Of a stretch of DNA of 31,609 bases, positions 23,597 to 31,609 are shown in pieces (position 1 is the first letter of the stretch; each line of letters opens with the position of its first letter). The notes under the pieces are model-generated. The model saw only the letters and a program-made list of their open reading frames with translations. It was not told the origin of the DNA and made no database searches. The stretch comes from Phytophthora quininea. Lineage: Eukaryota; Oomycota; Peronosporomycetes; Peronosporales; Peronosporaceae. The stretch spans positions 1-31,609 of the forward strand of contig JAAVTG010000803.1 of the NCBI GenBank assembly GCA_011947345.1, written 5' to 3'. Both the position numbers and the translations under genes were made by a program.

Positions 23597-24251
23597 GTTG
23601 GAAGACCCAAGTTGCGAGCAGATTTTCACATCAACATGTTCTGAGTTTTAATGTTTCTGGAGGACATTTGTTGGCACAATTTCACGCGGCGCGTGTATAC
23701 GAGTGTTTTCCTGACTTCCGTGTTTCCGTGCTCGTTGGGTTCGTCCTTCTCGCGTCGTACGGATCTGCAAAGTGGACTTGCTGTCAGCAATCTCCTGGTC
23801 TTGGCTGGTTTGGGTCTGTAGTGTAGCCGAAGTCGTATTCCTTTAAGTGCTGGACGTGGAGGTTGGCTTGCATACTTCATTTGTCCTCGTTGCATGTCTC
23901 CTCGACACTCCAGCCGCAGCGAAAGACCGACTAAACTCGACGGCCGAGGCAATTCGGTACTCGTTGAATTTAGATCTCCATTGGATCTTGCCAGGCCACA
24001 CGCTTGGTGTATTCGTTTAGGTGGCAAGAGAGAAGTCCTCTTCGACTCGTGCGGAAGACGACAATTGCCTACTCCTATTCATATCCGGTGCATTTCTGGG
24101 TGTCGGTGTCTGGAAGCCTCGGAGTTGAAGTGGTTTCCAGCACTTGCATGTGCTCCCACGACATGCAATTTTGACACATCCCAAAGATTTCCCACAAGCA
24201 CAGTAACGACAGCTGGCGCTGCGTCACGGGCTGGGCAGCGCAGCAACGGCG
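23597..24251. other. Intergenic region, no gene seen
   Basis: This holds the 3' flank of the reductase and the upstream flank of the first PcF-like gene. Open frames here are short and lack motifs. Confidence 0.45.
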
Positions 24252-24266
24252 GTTCATTCCGCTTTT
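24252..24266 (+). promoter_or_regulatory. Oomycete Inr/FPR core promoter
   Basis: GTTCATTCCGCTTTT closely follows the oomycete initiator plus flanking promoter region (consensus GCTCATTYYNCAWTTT). It lies 43 bases before the ATG at 24309, a normal leader length. Confidence 0.65.
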
Positions 24267-24308
24267 CGCCCAGTTCAGGCCACCGCCAAGTCCCGACGCA
24301 TTGAAAAA

Positions 24309-24539
24309 ATGAACGCCAAGAGCTTCCTGATCGCCGTTGTTGCCGCCGTGGCTGCCACGGCCGCCACCGCCCTGACCTTCTGCACCGGCGTCGGCTGCGA
24401 CTACATTTACTCGGAAAAGAACATTCACCTGAGCCTCTGCTGTCGCAACCAGGTCAGCAACCCCGGCACCGACGCTGAGGATTTTACGGAGTGCTGCAAA
24501 AGTAGCTGCGGAGGCAAGGGCCCGTGCTACTCGAAATAA
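24309..24539 (+). CDS. PcF-type small secreted cysteine-rich protein
   Basis: 76 residues. The ATG follows an A-rich leader. Residues 1-21 form a clear signal peptide (K4, then an Ala/Val-rich core ending ATAATA). The mature part is about 55 residues with eight cysteines at 25, 30, 44, 45, 62, 63, 67 and 73, including two CC pairs and an SCGG motif. Size, secretion signal and Cys pattern are those of the PcF/SCR family of Phytophthora, whose founder provokes necrosis in host plants. It therefore acts outside the cell, probably in the plant apoplast; activity of this member is unknown. The frame is intact and an Inr/FPR promoter lies just upstream. A second family member lies 3 kb downstream. 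Confidence 0.85.
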   Translation: MNAKSFLIAVVAAVAATAATALTFCTGVGCDYIYSEKNIHLSLCCRNQVSNPGTDAEDFTECCKSSCGGKGPCYSK

Positions 24540-24610
24540 GACCTTCGCGAATGCTTCCCACATAACCACGTTCGGGTAAAGGGAGAAATAGATGGTGATT
24601 CGTATTGATT

Positions 24611-24685
24611 AAACTCTTCTCGGCAGCTCCGATTTTGGCATAGCAGTCGGCGATCTCCATGTTCGCTTGGCTGGAAGGTGGCCCG
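24611..24685 (-). pseudogene. PcF-like relic on the opposite strand
   Basis: The minus strand reads NMEIADCYAKIGAAEKS, which matches the middle of the 27398 gene (NLKIAECCAKINGPFGE) in position and spacing, with one cysteine of the CC pair replaced. No signal peptide or C-terminal cysteines remain. It looks like a fragment of an inverted third family copy. Confidence 0.45.
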
Positions 24686-24821
24686 CGGTGCGGATTTTTT
24701 GAGTAGCGATCGGATGTTTTCTGAGTATTGGATGTTATATGAGAAGCAATTCCGACAATTATTATCATCGTGAATAGACTATCCATCGGATGTAGTGAGT
24801 GTTATTATAGCCAGTAGCATT

Positions 24822-24905
24822 CGACTCCAGTAGCATTGACTCCGTGCGAGTCCACGGATTCGAACGGCATCGACTGCAGTAGCATTGACTCCGTACGAAT
24901 GCACA
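24822..24905. repeat. 49-base tandem repeat, about 1.7 units
   Basis: CGACTCCAGTAGCATTGACT (24822) recurs as CGACTGCAGTAGCATTGACT (24871). A shorter piece, CCAGTAGCATTCGAC, precedes them at 24811. Confidence 0.7.
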
Positions 24906-25464
24906 GATAAAAGACACTCATGGTCATGAGAGTGTACGACCCGCAGACTCAAACCGATAAGAAGGCACCAATGGTCATGACATTGGTCACCACAATTTGT
25001 GGCAGATATGATACCTGTCTTTCTCGGGACATGGCGTCAAAATGGATGGATTTGTCAGCATGTAGTCGCAACAACGGCAATTCGGAAGAAACTACAGTTA
25101 AATGAGTCTCCAGGCGGTCCCAGTGCGTCTCCCACCCGGACGTCCTCGAAAAAGGATCTCCATTCCTACAAAACGCGAACGATACAACTTTCTTCAGTGT
25201 CAGCAACCTCACGAAGCTGCTACAAGGTCAGCCACTACCGTGTATTCACTGGGCGCTCATGCGACGGTCCGTATTTGAAGAAGGCGCAATAGGTCCTCAA
25301 GACGGCCAAGTTGGCAGGGTGACCGGTTGGGATTCTAATGGCGGTCGTTTTGTTTGGTTTGTTCGCTTCTCCGCGTCGGATATCGTCACCATGGAATTGG
25401 CCGAGCTAGCGGAATTTTCCTCCTTCAGCAAAGCAGGGGTCTCAACGTGACGGGTCTGCATGAG

Positions 25465-25490
25465 CTGACTGAGTGAACTGACTGAGTGAA
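25465..25490. repeat. Perfect 13-base tandem duplication
   Basis: CTGACTGAGTGAA occurs twice in tandem, directly before the ATG at 25492. Confidence 0.85.
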
Positions 25491-25491
25491 C

Positions 25492-25902
25492 ATGGATCGC
25501 ATCAGAACGACCAGCGTGCATAACAACAGTTTTTACTCGCAATACATCCCTTCTACTTGCAATCCACCCGAGTTCATAACTCTACTCGAAACTCGTCCGA
25601 AATCAAGGCTCACTCGAAAAACATCCGAACGCTACTCAAAAACAACCCGTTCTCGCGGCCTGCAGATTGACGAGGAGCATGACACTGTTGCATCGGTGGT
25701 AAGAATGATACGTAGCAATAACGACGACGAGAGCGAGGATAAACAGGACTTGACGTTCATTTGTCTTGATGAACAACTTGGTGAAAATTGGGACGTTCGA
25801 CTTGGCAAAAGCAAGATGAAATGCTTTCCAACAGCGCAGCGCAAAACAAGCTGCTCGTGTAAGACTTGCGGCTTCGACAAGGCTTTTAGCTTTCCTCCGT
25901 AA
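25492..25902 (+). CDS. Hypothetical ORF, function unknown
   Basis: 136 codons from ATG. There is no signal peptide or membrane helix. The centre is acidic (NNDDESEDKQD), and a Cys cluster near the end (SCSCKTCGF) resembles half a metal site. Part of the N-terminal third (KTSERYSK) resembles KTSDRYSK on the minus strand near 24720, so this region may be repeat-derived. It may not be a real gene. Confidence 0.25.
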   Translation: MDRIRTTSVHNNSFYSQYIPSTCNPPEFITLLETRPKSRLTRKTSERYSKTTRSRGLQIDEEHDTVASVVRMIRSNNDDESEDKQDLTFICLDEQLGENWDVRLGKSKMKCFPTAQRKTSCSCKTCGFDKAFSFPP

Positions 25903-26346
25903 ACAACGCAAAAGTTTATTGATGCTTTTTTCGTTCCTTGGTGCTAGCATGCGTGGCCTACAGACACGGTCCGACTCCGACGTCAGGCATCGGACAATAT
26001 CCATTGTATATGGATTGTTGCCGAGACGATCGACACAATCAATATTGGAACAATGTCAATTTCTTGGGAAAACAATTGCAATGCATCGATCTAATTGTGT
26101 ATCTTCTCGTTGAAGTGTCTGTGCGGTCTTGTTCGACGAGTTGGCAGAGGCATAAATAACCACGTCTGCGGTCTCGAGGTACGAGGAAGTGGGAGAGCAC
26201 GAGCGAGGTTTTTGCTAGACGACGGCGCGCTCCAGCTCACACTTTTCAACCCCACGACAGCCCCGCATCGAACCCCTCCGCTAACCACGCTACTATCGTA
26301 AGCACCCTCGTCTCGAATCACTCCGCGCAAGCCTGTTCCACCAACG
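25903..26346. other. No gene seen; contains a diverged direct repeat copy
   Basis: The repeat at 26013-26090 is described separately. CT/CA-rich sequence precedes the ATG at 26347 and could be its promoter. Confidence 0.4.
26013..26090 (+). repeat. Diverged direct repeat, copy A
   Basis: ACACAATCAATATTGG and AAAACAATTGCAATG here match CCACAATCAATATTGT and AGAACAATTTTTGCAATG of copy B, with an 18-base length difference between the blocks. Confidence 0.45.
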
Positions 26347-26840
26347 ATGTCGATCGGCTCGGCGTTTGCTCCCAAGCCTCCAGAAGAAACCAGCACTATC
26401 CATCGGCTTTTGCGCTCCACAGAAGAGGAATCGATTAATTCTGGTAGCGCTTGTGTCTCCTCAGAGCCCAGCATCAAGCGCAACACAGAAAATCTAAATC
26501 GACCCGCCCAGGCATTTCAAAGAAGAAGGGCACCAAAGCCTCTAGTGTTCGTTCACCAAGGTCTGCAAGTCCGAGTGGTGTACGGCGAAACGAGGCAGAA
26601 GTCGCACCTACCATCAGACGCCGCAGATCACCTGGGGAAGTCAAAGCGTCTATCGAAGAGAGATCCAAGTCCAGAGAGGAAGACCGCTCAAAGTACATCG
26701 ATTTGTCTTGGCTTCCTGCTACCTCCGTCGAGGTGGAACGACTGTTCTCGGCAGTGAAGTGCATGCTTGGAGGATAAAATATGCGGAAGCGAATGAGTGC
26801 GAAGACGCTCGAGTCAATCCTCTCCTTGAGGATTAAGTAG
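26347..26840 (+). pseudogene. hAT transposase C-terminus fused to a basic Ser/Arg-rich ORF, broken
   Basis: From the ATG at 26347 (MSIGSAFAPKPPEETSTIHR) the frame continues through a Lys/Ser/Arg-rich linker after one lost A in AAAA (26489-26492). It then reads YIDLSWLPATSVEVERLFSA, the hallmark of the hAT dimerisation domain. An in-frame TAA (26775-26777) is followed in the same frame by MRKRMSAKTLESILSLRIK and TAG (26838-26840), the expected end of a hAT domain. The zinc finger and the RNase H-like catalytic part are absent, so this is a tail fragment attached to unrelated sequence, or an internally deleted element. Confidence 0.6.
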
Positions 26841-27338
26841 GCAGAGAGGGTAGCATGAGAAAACAGCGAAGTAGAGGCTGAAGAGTACGATTAGCTATGA
26901 GTAGAAGTTGCTAGCTGTCATTGCGATCCTGGCAATATTGGACGAGGTCGCCACAATCAATATTGTGGAGAACAATTTTTGCAATGTAACAATGCCAATG
27001 TTTTTCCCGATCCCTGCTCCGCCGTAACTGGCCGAGTAGATCTGGATGGTTCTCGGGTTCGAAACCGAGCCGTGGCCAACTCGCAGACTTCAATCGCAGA
27101 CTTCAACAGTAAATACCATAAGATTTCCACCGCGCCTGGAATCTTGCGATACAAATGAGAAGGCTTTGAACAAACCCTCCCTACAAATTGCCACGTTTGG
27201 TGCTGGTGGCAATCCCATGTATGTTGACTCACATGCAGTTACAATTTTCTGGCGTGTGGATTGTTGTGTTGAAATGCTCAATTGCTGGATAATCACCGTT
27301 TGATTTCCAAGCCAGGACGACAACCGCCTCCGTCTGCA
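26841..27338. other. No gene seen; contains direct repeat copy B
   Basis: Short frames only. The repeat at 26925-26990 is described separately. Confidence 0.4.
26925..26990 (+). repeat. Diverged direct repeat, copy B
   Basis: This second copy is in the same orientation as 26013-26090. The two copies bracket the hAT remnant about 900 bases apart. Confidence 0.45.
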
Positions 27339-27354
27339 GTCCATTCCGCATTTT
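27339..27354 (+). promoter_or_regulatory. Oomycete Inr/FPR core promoter
   Basis: GTCCATTCCGCATTTT is a close match to GCTCATTYYNCAWTTT, 44 bases before the ATG at 27398. It shares CATTCCGC and the same distance to the ATG with the promoter of the first PcF-like gene. Confidence 0.72.
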
Positions 27355-27397
27355 GCCAGACCAAGCACCCCTCAAGCTCCAATCTGTCTGCACGAAA

Positions 27398-27667
27398 ATG
27401 GTCGTCAAGACCTGCTTCATGGCCCTCGTCGCTGCCGCCGCTGTTGCTTCCAGCGCTGATGCGACGGTAACATGCCCCTCGAACAGCTGTGGCAACCCTT
27501 ACAGTGAAGGAAACCTCAAGATCGCTGAGTGCTGCGCCAAAATCAACGGCCCATTCGGCGAGTGCTGTACGGCCAGCTGCGGCGGCGTCCGTGCAAGTAG
27601 ACCACGGTCGAGACTCGCAGCGAAACGAGTGTTGAGAATGAATGAATACACTTGGAACTTTGATTGA
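27398..27667 (+). CDS. Second PcF-type small secreted cysteine-rich protein, C-terminus frame-shifted
   Basis: The frame from ATG gives 89 residues. Residues 1-22 are a signal peptide (K4, then an Ala-rich core to SSADA). The mature part has seven cysteines at 26, 31, 45, 46, 56, 57 and 61, in the same CC...CC...SCGG order as the 24309 gene. After SCGG the frame runs 26 residues into basic sequence with no further cysteine. A family-like ending with its stop (27598-27600) lies in the neighbouring frame, one base away, just after the GGCGGCG run at 27581-27587. The long tail is therefore probably an artefact or a recent frameshift. Role as for the first copy: secreted, plant-directed family, activity unknown. 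Confidence 0.72.
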   Translation: MVVKTCFMALVAAAAVASSADATVTCPSNSCGNPYSEGNLKIAECCAKINGPFGECCTASCGGVRASRPRSRLAAKRVLRMNEYTWNFD

Positions 27668-28415
27668 ATCGCCGTCTTGCCTGCAATTGTTTTCGCTGCA
27701 CGCTGAAAACCTTTCTCCAAAGCGATTCCTCGCAGTGTCATTCGTCAATGACATGGTTCGGTGCGGCCGTCGTTCTGCTAATGCGCTAACATGCACTACC
27801 AGTGCCCGTTCAAGCGGACATGTTGTTGCAAGCAGGCTGACGGACAGCGCCAAATCGTCGTCAAGTGTCCGATACCGACGAAACCTTCGGGACGTCGTGT
27901 TGACGCCCGGCCGGGACCTCTGAAGAGGAGAATTTGCACTTGTTGTGGATCCCTTCGAGTGACGGCACCGCCTGCAGCCGCCAGCCAAACGGACAGCACC
28001 CTCCAGGTGGTCGCCACGAACTCGTTGGCGTTGGCACCTGGCCAAACAGCCAAACCCCTTCACCGACCACCGTCGTGACCTAACGAGAATGGAGCGAGCT
28101 CTCCGTCCCTGACATCCTCAACGAAAGCGGCGCCAACTACCGCGTGCCCTCTTGCGGAGCCTGCGTCGCACGCAGCATGTTCGTCGCATCGGGGTTGCCA
28201 GCGTGTCAGCTCAAATGGCTACACTTTGAACTGAACCGAAAGGAGCCGGACCAGACCACATACAAATCGCTCGCCCAGCGTAACGGTTTTCATTGGCTAA
28301 AAACGGCGCGTAAGGAAAAACCAGGCAGGGCAGAGGCGACGACGCCACAACCGGCTGCAGGCGTGTCCCCGCAACGGCCAGTACGCGAAAGGAGGAGCTG
28401 TAGCAAGCAGAAACC
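27668..28415. other. Intergenic region before the myosin gene
   Basis: It contains one small Cys-rich ORF (27791-28078, listed separately). ATTGG (inverted CCAAT) lies at about 28292 within TTTTCATTGGCTAAAAA, a possible initiator area for the myosin, about 120 bases before its ATG. Confidence 0.35.
27791..28078 (+). CDS. Small Cys-rich ORF, function unknown
   Basis: 95 codons from ATG. The N-terminal half has cysteine groups (CPFKRTCCCKQ, later CTCC) with many basic residues, as in a metal-binding domain. The second half is Ala/Pro/Thr-rich. There is no signal peptide. I cannot name a family, and the frame may be fortuitous. Confidence 0.25.
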   Translation: MHYQCPFKRTCCCKQADGQRQIVVKCPIPTKPSGRRVDARPGPLKRRICTCCGSLRVTAPPAAASQTDSTLQVVATNSLALAPGQTAKPLHRPPS

Positions 28416-31400
28416 ATGGCGGACGACGGCTCGGGCATGCTGGACAGCGGCGCCATGGTGTGGGTGCCGCACGACGCGCAGGTCTGGAAGAAGGCGGTGG
28501 TGGTGCGCCGCCTGGACGACGGCAAGAGTGCCGAGGTGCGGTTGCAGCCCAACGACGACGGCGCGTGGGACAAGGACGACGGCCTGGAGAAGGTGGTCAA
28601 CATCCGCGAGATCGCGCAGCTCGCCGGCGAGGTGGCCGAGGACGCGATGCCCATCTGCAACGTCTTTGACGTGGACGGCGCCAACGACATGTGCACGCTG
28701 AACCACCTGCACGAGCCGGCCGTGCTCAAGAACCTGGAGCTGCGCTTCGCCAAGAAGATGCCCTACACGTACACGGGCGCCATTTGTATCGCCGTCAACC
28801 CGTACCAGTGGCTGGATCTCTACGGCAAGGAGCTGTACCAAAAGTACTTGGACCAGCCCAGGGACTCGTTGGCCCCTCACCCTTTCGCGCTCTCGGCCAC
28901 TTCCTACGTGGACATGAAGAGGACGCAGGTGGACCAGAGCATCCTCGTCAGCGGCGAGTCTGGCGCCGGCAAGACTGAGACGGTCAAGATCATGATGAAC
29001 CACTTGGCCTCCATCTCTGGCGGTGGCCAGCAGGGCACCAAGGTGATTGACCAGGTGCTCAAGAGCAACCCGCTGCTCGAGAGCTTCGGTAACGCCAAGA
29101 CTAAGCGCAACGACAACTCGAGTCGGTTCGGTAAGTTCGCGCAGCTGCAGTTCGACAATGTCGGGCAGTTGGTCGGCGCTCTGTGCGAGACCTACTTGCT
29201 AGAGAAAAGTCGCGTGGTGGGCCAGGCTGAAGGTGAACGCAACTACCACATCTTCTACCAGATCTTCTGTCTCGCCGAGAGCAGGATGGCGGAGTTGCGC
29301 CTGCAGGGCGACGCGTCCAACTACAAGTACGTGGCCGTGGGCGCCGACGCCGAGCTGTCGGGAATCGACGACGAGCAGACGCTGAAAGAGACGCAGGACG
29401 CTTTGGACACGATCGGCATCACGACTGAGGAGCAGAACGCAATTTTCGAGATCGTGGCGGCCATTCTGAACTTGGGCGAGGTCGAGTTTGAGCAGAACGG
29501 AGCGGACACGGAAAAATGCCATGTGAGCAACGAGGAGATCGTGGACAACATTGGCCACCTGTTGCAGACGGAGAGTGCGGCGCTGCACTCGACATTGCTG
29601 GAGCGCTCCATCACGGCCGGCTCTGAGTCGTACACGATCCCGCTGAACGCCGAGCAGGCCTCGGACCTGCGCGACGCTCTTGCCAAGGAATGTACACGCA
29701 ACTGTTCGACTGGCTGGTGCACCGTATCAACAAGGCCATTTGCTCCACCAACAACGTGCAGACGCACATCGGTCTGCTAGATATCTTTGGTTTTGAGAGC
29801 TTCCAGACGAACGGCTTTGAGCAGCTCTGTATCAACTACGCCAACGAGAAGCTTCAGCAGAAGTTCAACAGCGATGTGTTTAAGGATGTGCAAAACGAGT
29901 ACGTCGAGGAAGGCATTCCTCTGACGCTTGTGACGTTCGAAGACAACCAGCCGATCCTGGACCTGATTGAAGGCCGCATGGGTATCGTCAGCATGCTGAA
30001 TGAGGAAGTACTGCGTCCTCAAGCTACGGATAGCACGTTTGTCAGCAAAGTGCTGGACGCCTGCAGTGGCCACCCGAGCATCGAGAAGTCTCGTCTTAAC
30101 CCCATGCAGTTCCTCATCCACCACTACGCCGGCGACGTCATGTACAATGGCGAGGGCTTCCTAGAGAAGAACAAGGACACGCTGCCCACAGACATGGTGC
30201 AGCTGCTGTCTGGTAGTGGCAACGACATCATCTCGGGCATCTTTACGCCCACGCAGACTTCGAAGCGCAACAGCCGCGGCAAACACGGCAAAGAGGGCCG
30301 TCAAAAGGGTTTCCTGGTCGGCAACACGATCGCTGGCGCCTTCCGCAAGCAGCTGTCGGAACTGATGGAGACCATCAACAAGACGTCCTCGCAGTATGTG
30401 CGTTGCATCAAGCCCAACGCCAACAAGAGCGCGGTGGAGTTCGACCGCTGCATGATTGTAGAGCAACTGCGTTGCGCTGGTGTGATCGCTGCTATTCGTA
30501 TTAGTCGCGCTGCTTTCCCCAACCGCTTGCCGCTTGTCGAGTTCCAGCAGCGCTTCCAGATCATCTGCCCCTCTGCTCTACGTGATGCTGAGCCGTCTGA
30601 GATGGTCGCTGGTCTGCTGAAGGAGTTGATTCCCGACATGGCGACGACTATGCAGAACACAAAGTTTGCCGTTGGCAAGACTAAGGTTTACTTTAGCTCT
30701 GGTCTGCTGCAACGCTTAGAAGACCGTCGTAATGTGATCCTGAAGGATCATGCCATCCTCATCCAGAAGACGATGCACGGATACGTCCACCGCAAGCGCT
30801 TCGTGCGCCAGCGCGCAGCTGTGGTGGAGATCCAGGCTATCACTCGTGGTGGTCTGGCCGCCAGACGATACCAGAAGCTGCGCGCCGGAGTTATTAAGCT
30901 TCAAGCGCGCGAACGTGGCCGCAAACAGCGTTTCTTGTTTGCTTTGTTGGTTGAGCGTGTCAGGAAGCAGCGCGAGGCCGAGCAAGAACGTCTGCGCCAG
31001 ATCGCTCTGGAGGAAGAGGAGGAACGTCTGCGCCAAAAGGAGATGGACACCATGTCCGAGAGAAGCCACAGCGATCCCCAGCCGGTACGTTCTTGTCCTT
31101 GTGTCTAGTCATGCAGCAGAGTTACTTAGGAGATTGTTGTGTGATAGGAGCCTGTGGAGGATGACTGGAGTGACGAGAGCGATAAGGAGGAAGAGCGTGG
31201 GCCCGTGTCTCCGCGTACGCTTCGTGCCCTCACGGAAGCCGCTTCTAAGGTGGCTGAGGCGGAATCTGCTGCTCGCGACGCCAAGTCGGCCGCTGAGGCT
31301 GCGCTGGAGCTCAACCGCGAACTTGTTGCCCAGAACGATCGTCTGCGCTCGACCTTGTCCTCAAACGTGGCCGAGTACGCAGACGCAGAGCTGCTTCGTG

Positions 31401-31609
31401 AGAACGAGCGCTTGAAGCAGCAGGTGCTGCAGCTGCAGACCAAGTTGGTGCGGTCTCAGGAGGTCTCTCTGATCTCAGCCAAGGTCGTCGACAGTCGCAT
31501 CACGTACCGTGAAGGTCGACAGTTTGTCGAGTACAAGCTGCAGATCGAGACCAACACTCGTGGCACCTTGTACGTGTGGCACCGCTACAGCACGTTCCGT
31601 AACTTGGCT
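28416..31609 (+). CDS. PX-tailed unconventional myosin (class XXX-like), 3' end outside window
   Basis: An actin motor for membrane cargo. The ATG has a good context (ACCATGG). In order: SH3-like N-terminus (VWVPHDAQVWKKAVV), motor P-loop GESGAGKT (28953-28976, residues 180-187), switch I NDNSSRFG (from about 29109), switch II DIFGFE (29780-29797), the actin-binding region, IQ motifs (LIQKTMHGYVHRKRF, VEIQAITRGGLAARRY, and a weaker third) at about 30750-30940, a Glu/Arg coiled coil, the 63-bp intron 31085-31147 (GTACGT...GATAG), an acidic linker, a second coiled coil, and the start of a PX domain (GRQFVEYKLQIETNTRGTL, HRYSTFRNL) where the window ends. A PX tail is typical of oomycete class XXX myosins. 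One A is missing in AA (29689-29690), which splits the motor frame; allowing for it, the first exon is exactly 890 codons. Confidence 0.93.
31085..31147 (+). other. Intron of the PX-myosin gene
   Basis: 63 bases, GTACGT at the 5' end and GTGATAG at the 3' end, phase 0. The headless PX gene has introns at other positions (within its PX domain) that this gene lacks. Confidence 0.85.

Larger units (their letters stand above)
24540..25464. other. Repeat-bearing intergenic region
   Basis: It contains a PcF-like relic on the minus strand and a short 49-base tandem repeat, described separately. A minus-strand frame at 24949-25212 (87 codons) has no motif I recognise. Confidence 0.4.

Noticed and set aside
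24920..24990. Repeated ATGGTCATGA as a regulatory palindrome
   Set aside because: Only two short copies with different surroundings; chance cannot be excluded.
27293..28063. Long minus-strand frame (256 codons) over the second PcF-like gene
   Set aside because: It runs opposite the PcF-like gene and its promoter, has no motif, and its composition follows the complementary codons.
28084..28180. Aconitase/isopropylmalate dehydratase-like peptide with SCGAC motif upstream of the myosin
   Set aside because: Only about 30 residues resemble the cluster-binding segment, with no other motif, no start codon and a stop just before.
23597..28415. RXLR or Crinkler effectors in the accessory region
   Set aside because: No signal peptide followed by RXLR-EER or LFLAK was seen in any frame; only PcF-type proteins are supported.
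1549..29690. Programmed -1 ribosomal frameshifting as the reason for the many one-base breaks
   Set aside because: Most sites are runs of only two to four bases without a slippery heptamer, they also hit transposases and motors alike, and two breaks need two bases. A sequencing cause is simpler.

Overview
The window reads as nuclear DNA of an oomycete, most likely Phytophthora or a close relative. The evidence is two PcF-type small cysteine-rich secreted proteins, two PX-domain coiled-coil tails of the oomycete myosin type, short GT-AG introns of 61-70 bp, the oomycete Inr/FPR core promoter in front of the PcF genes, and pogo, Tc1 and hAT transposon copies between the genes. An axonemal dynein implies a flagellated (zoospore-forming) ancestry.

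Layout, left to right. 1-1449 (minus): a decayed single-pass membrane protein with two tandem ectodomain modules, running off the left edge. 1523-13932 (plus): a full-length inner-arm-type axonemal dynein heavy chain of about 4,140 residues with no visible intron. 14288-15247 (minus, convergent): a headless coiled-coil plus PX gene homologous to the tail of the myosin at the right edge. 16295-19610: a Tc1-type element with 212-222 bp terminal inverted repeats, whose left repeat is split by a complete pogo element (16373-18129). 19611-21160: gene debris. 21161-23596 (plus): a ferric reductase/NADPH oxidase family membrane enzyme. 24252-27667: an effector-like patch with two PcF-type genes, a PcF-like relic on the other strand, a hAT remnant and short repeats. 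28416-31609 (plus): a PX-tailed myosin truncated by the window edge.

One signal crosses the whole window. Nearly every conserved reading frame is broken by loss of one base inside a homopolymer, or of two bases inside a dinucleotide repeat. This happens in the dynein, the myosin, both transposases, the hAT remnant and the leftmost locus. With one base allowed back at each such site the conserved frames close and lengths become multiples of three. This points to deletion-biased sequencing or assembly error rather than gene decay. The exceptions, which look biological, are a catalytic Asp-to-Asn change and an in-frame TAG in the Tc1 transposase, and two in-frame stops in the leftmost locus.

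Functionally, dynein and myosin are motors for the flagellum and for membrane traffic (a PX domain binds phosphoinositide membranes). The reductase moves electrons across a membrane. The PcF-like proteins are secreted and belong to a family that acts on plants. No rRNA, tRNA or CRISPR array was seen.
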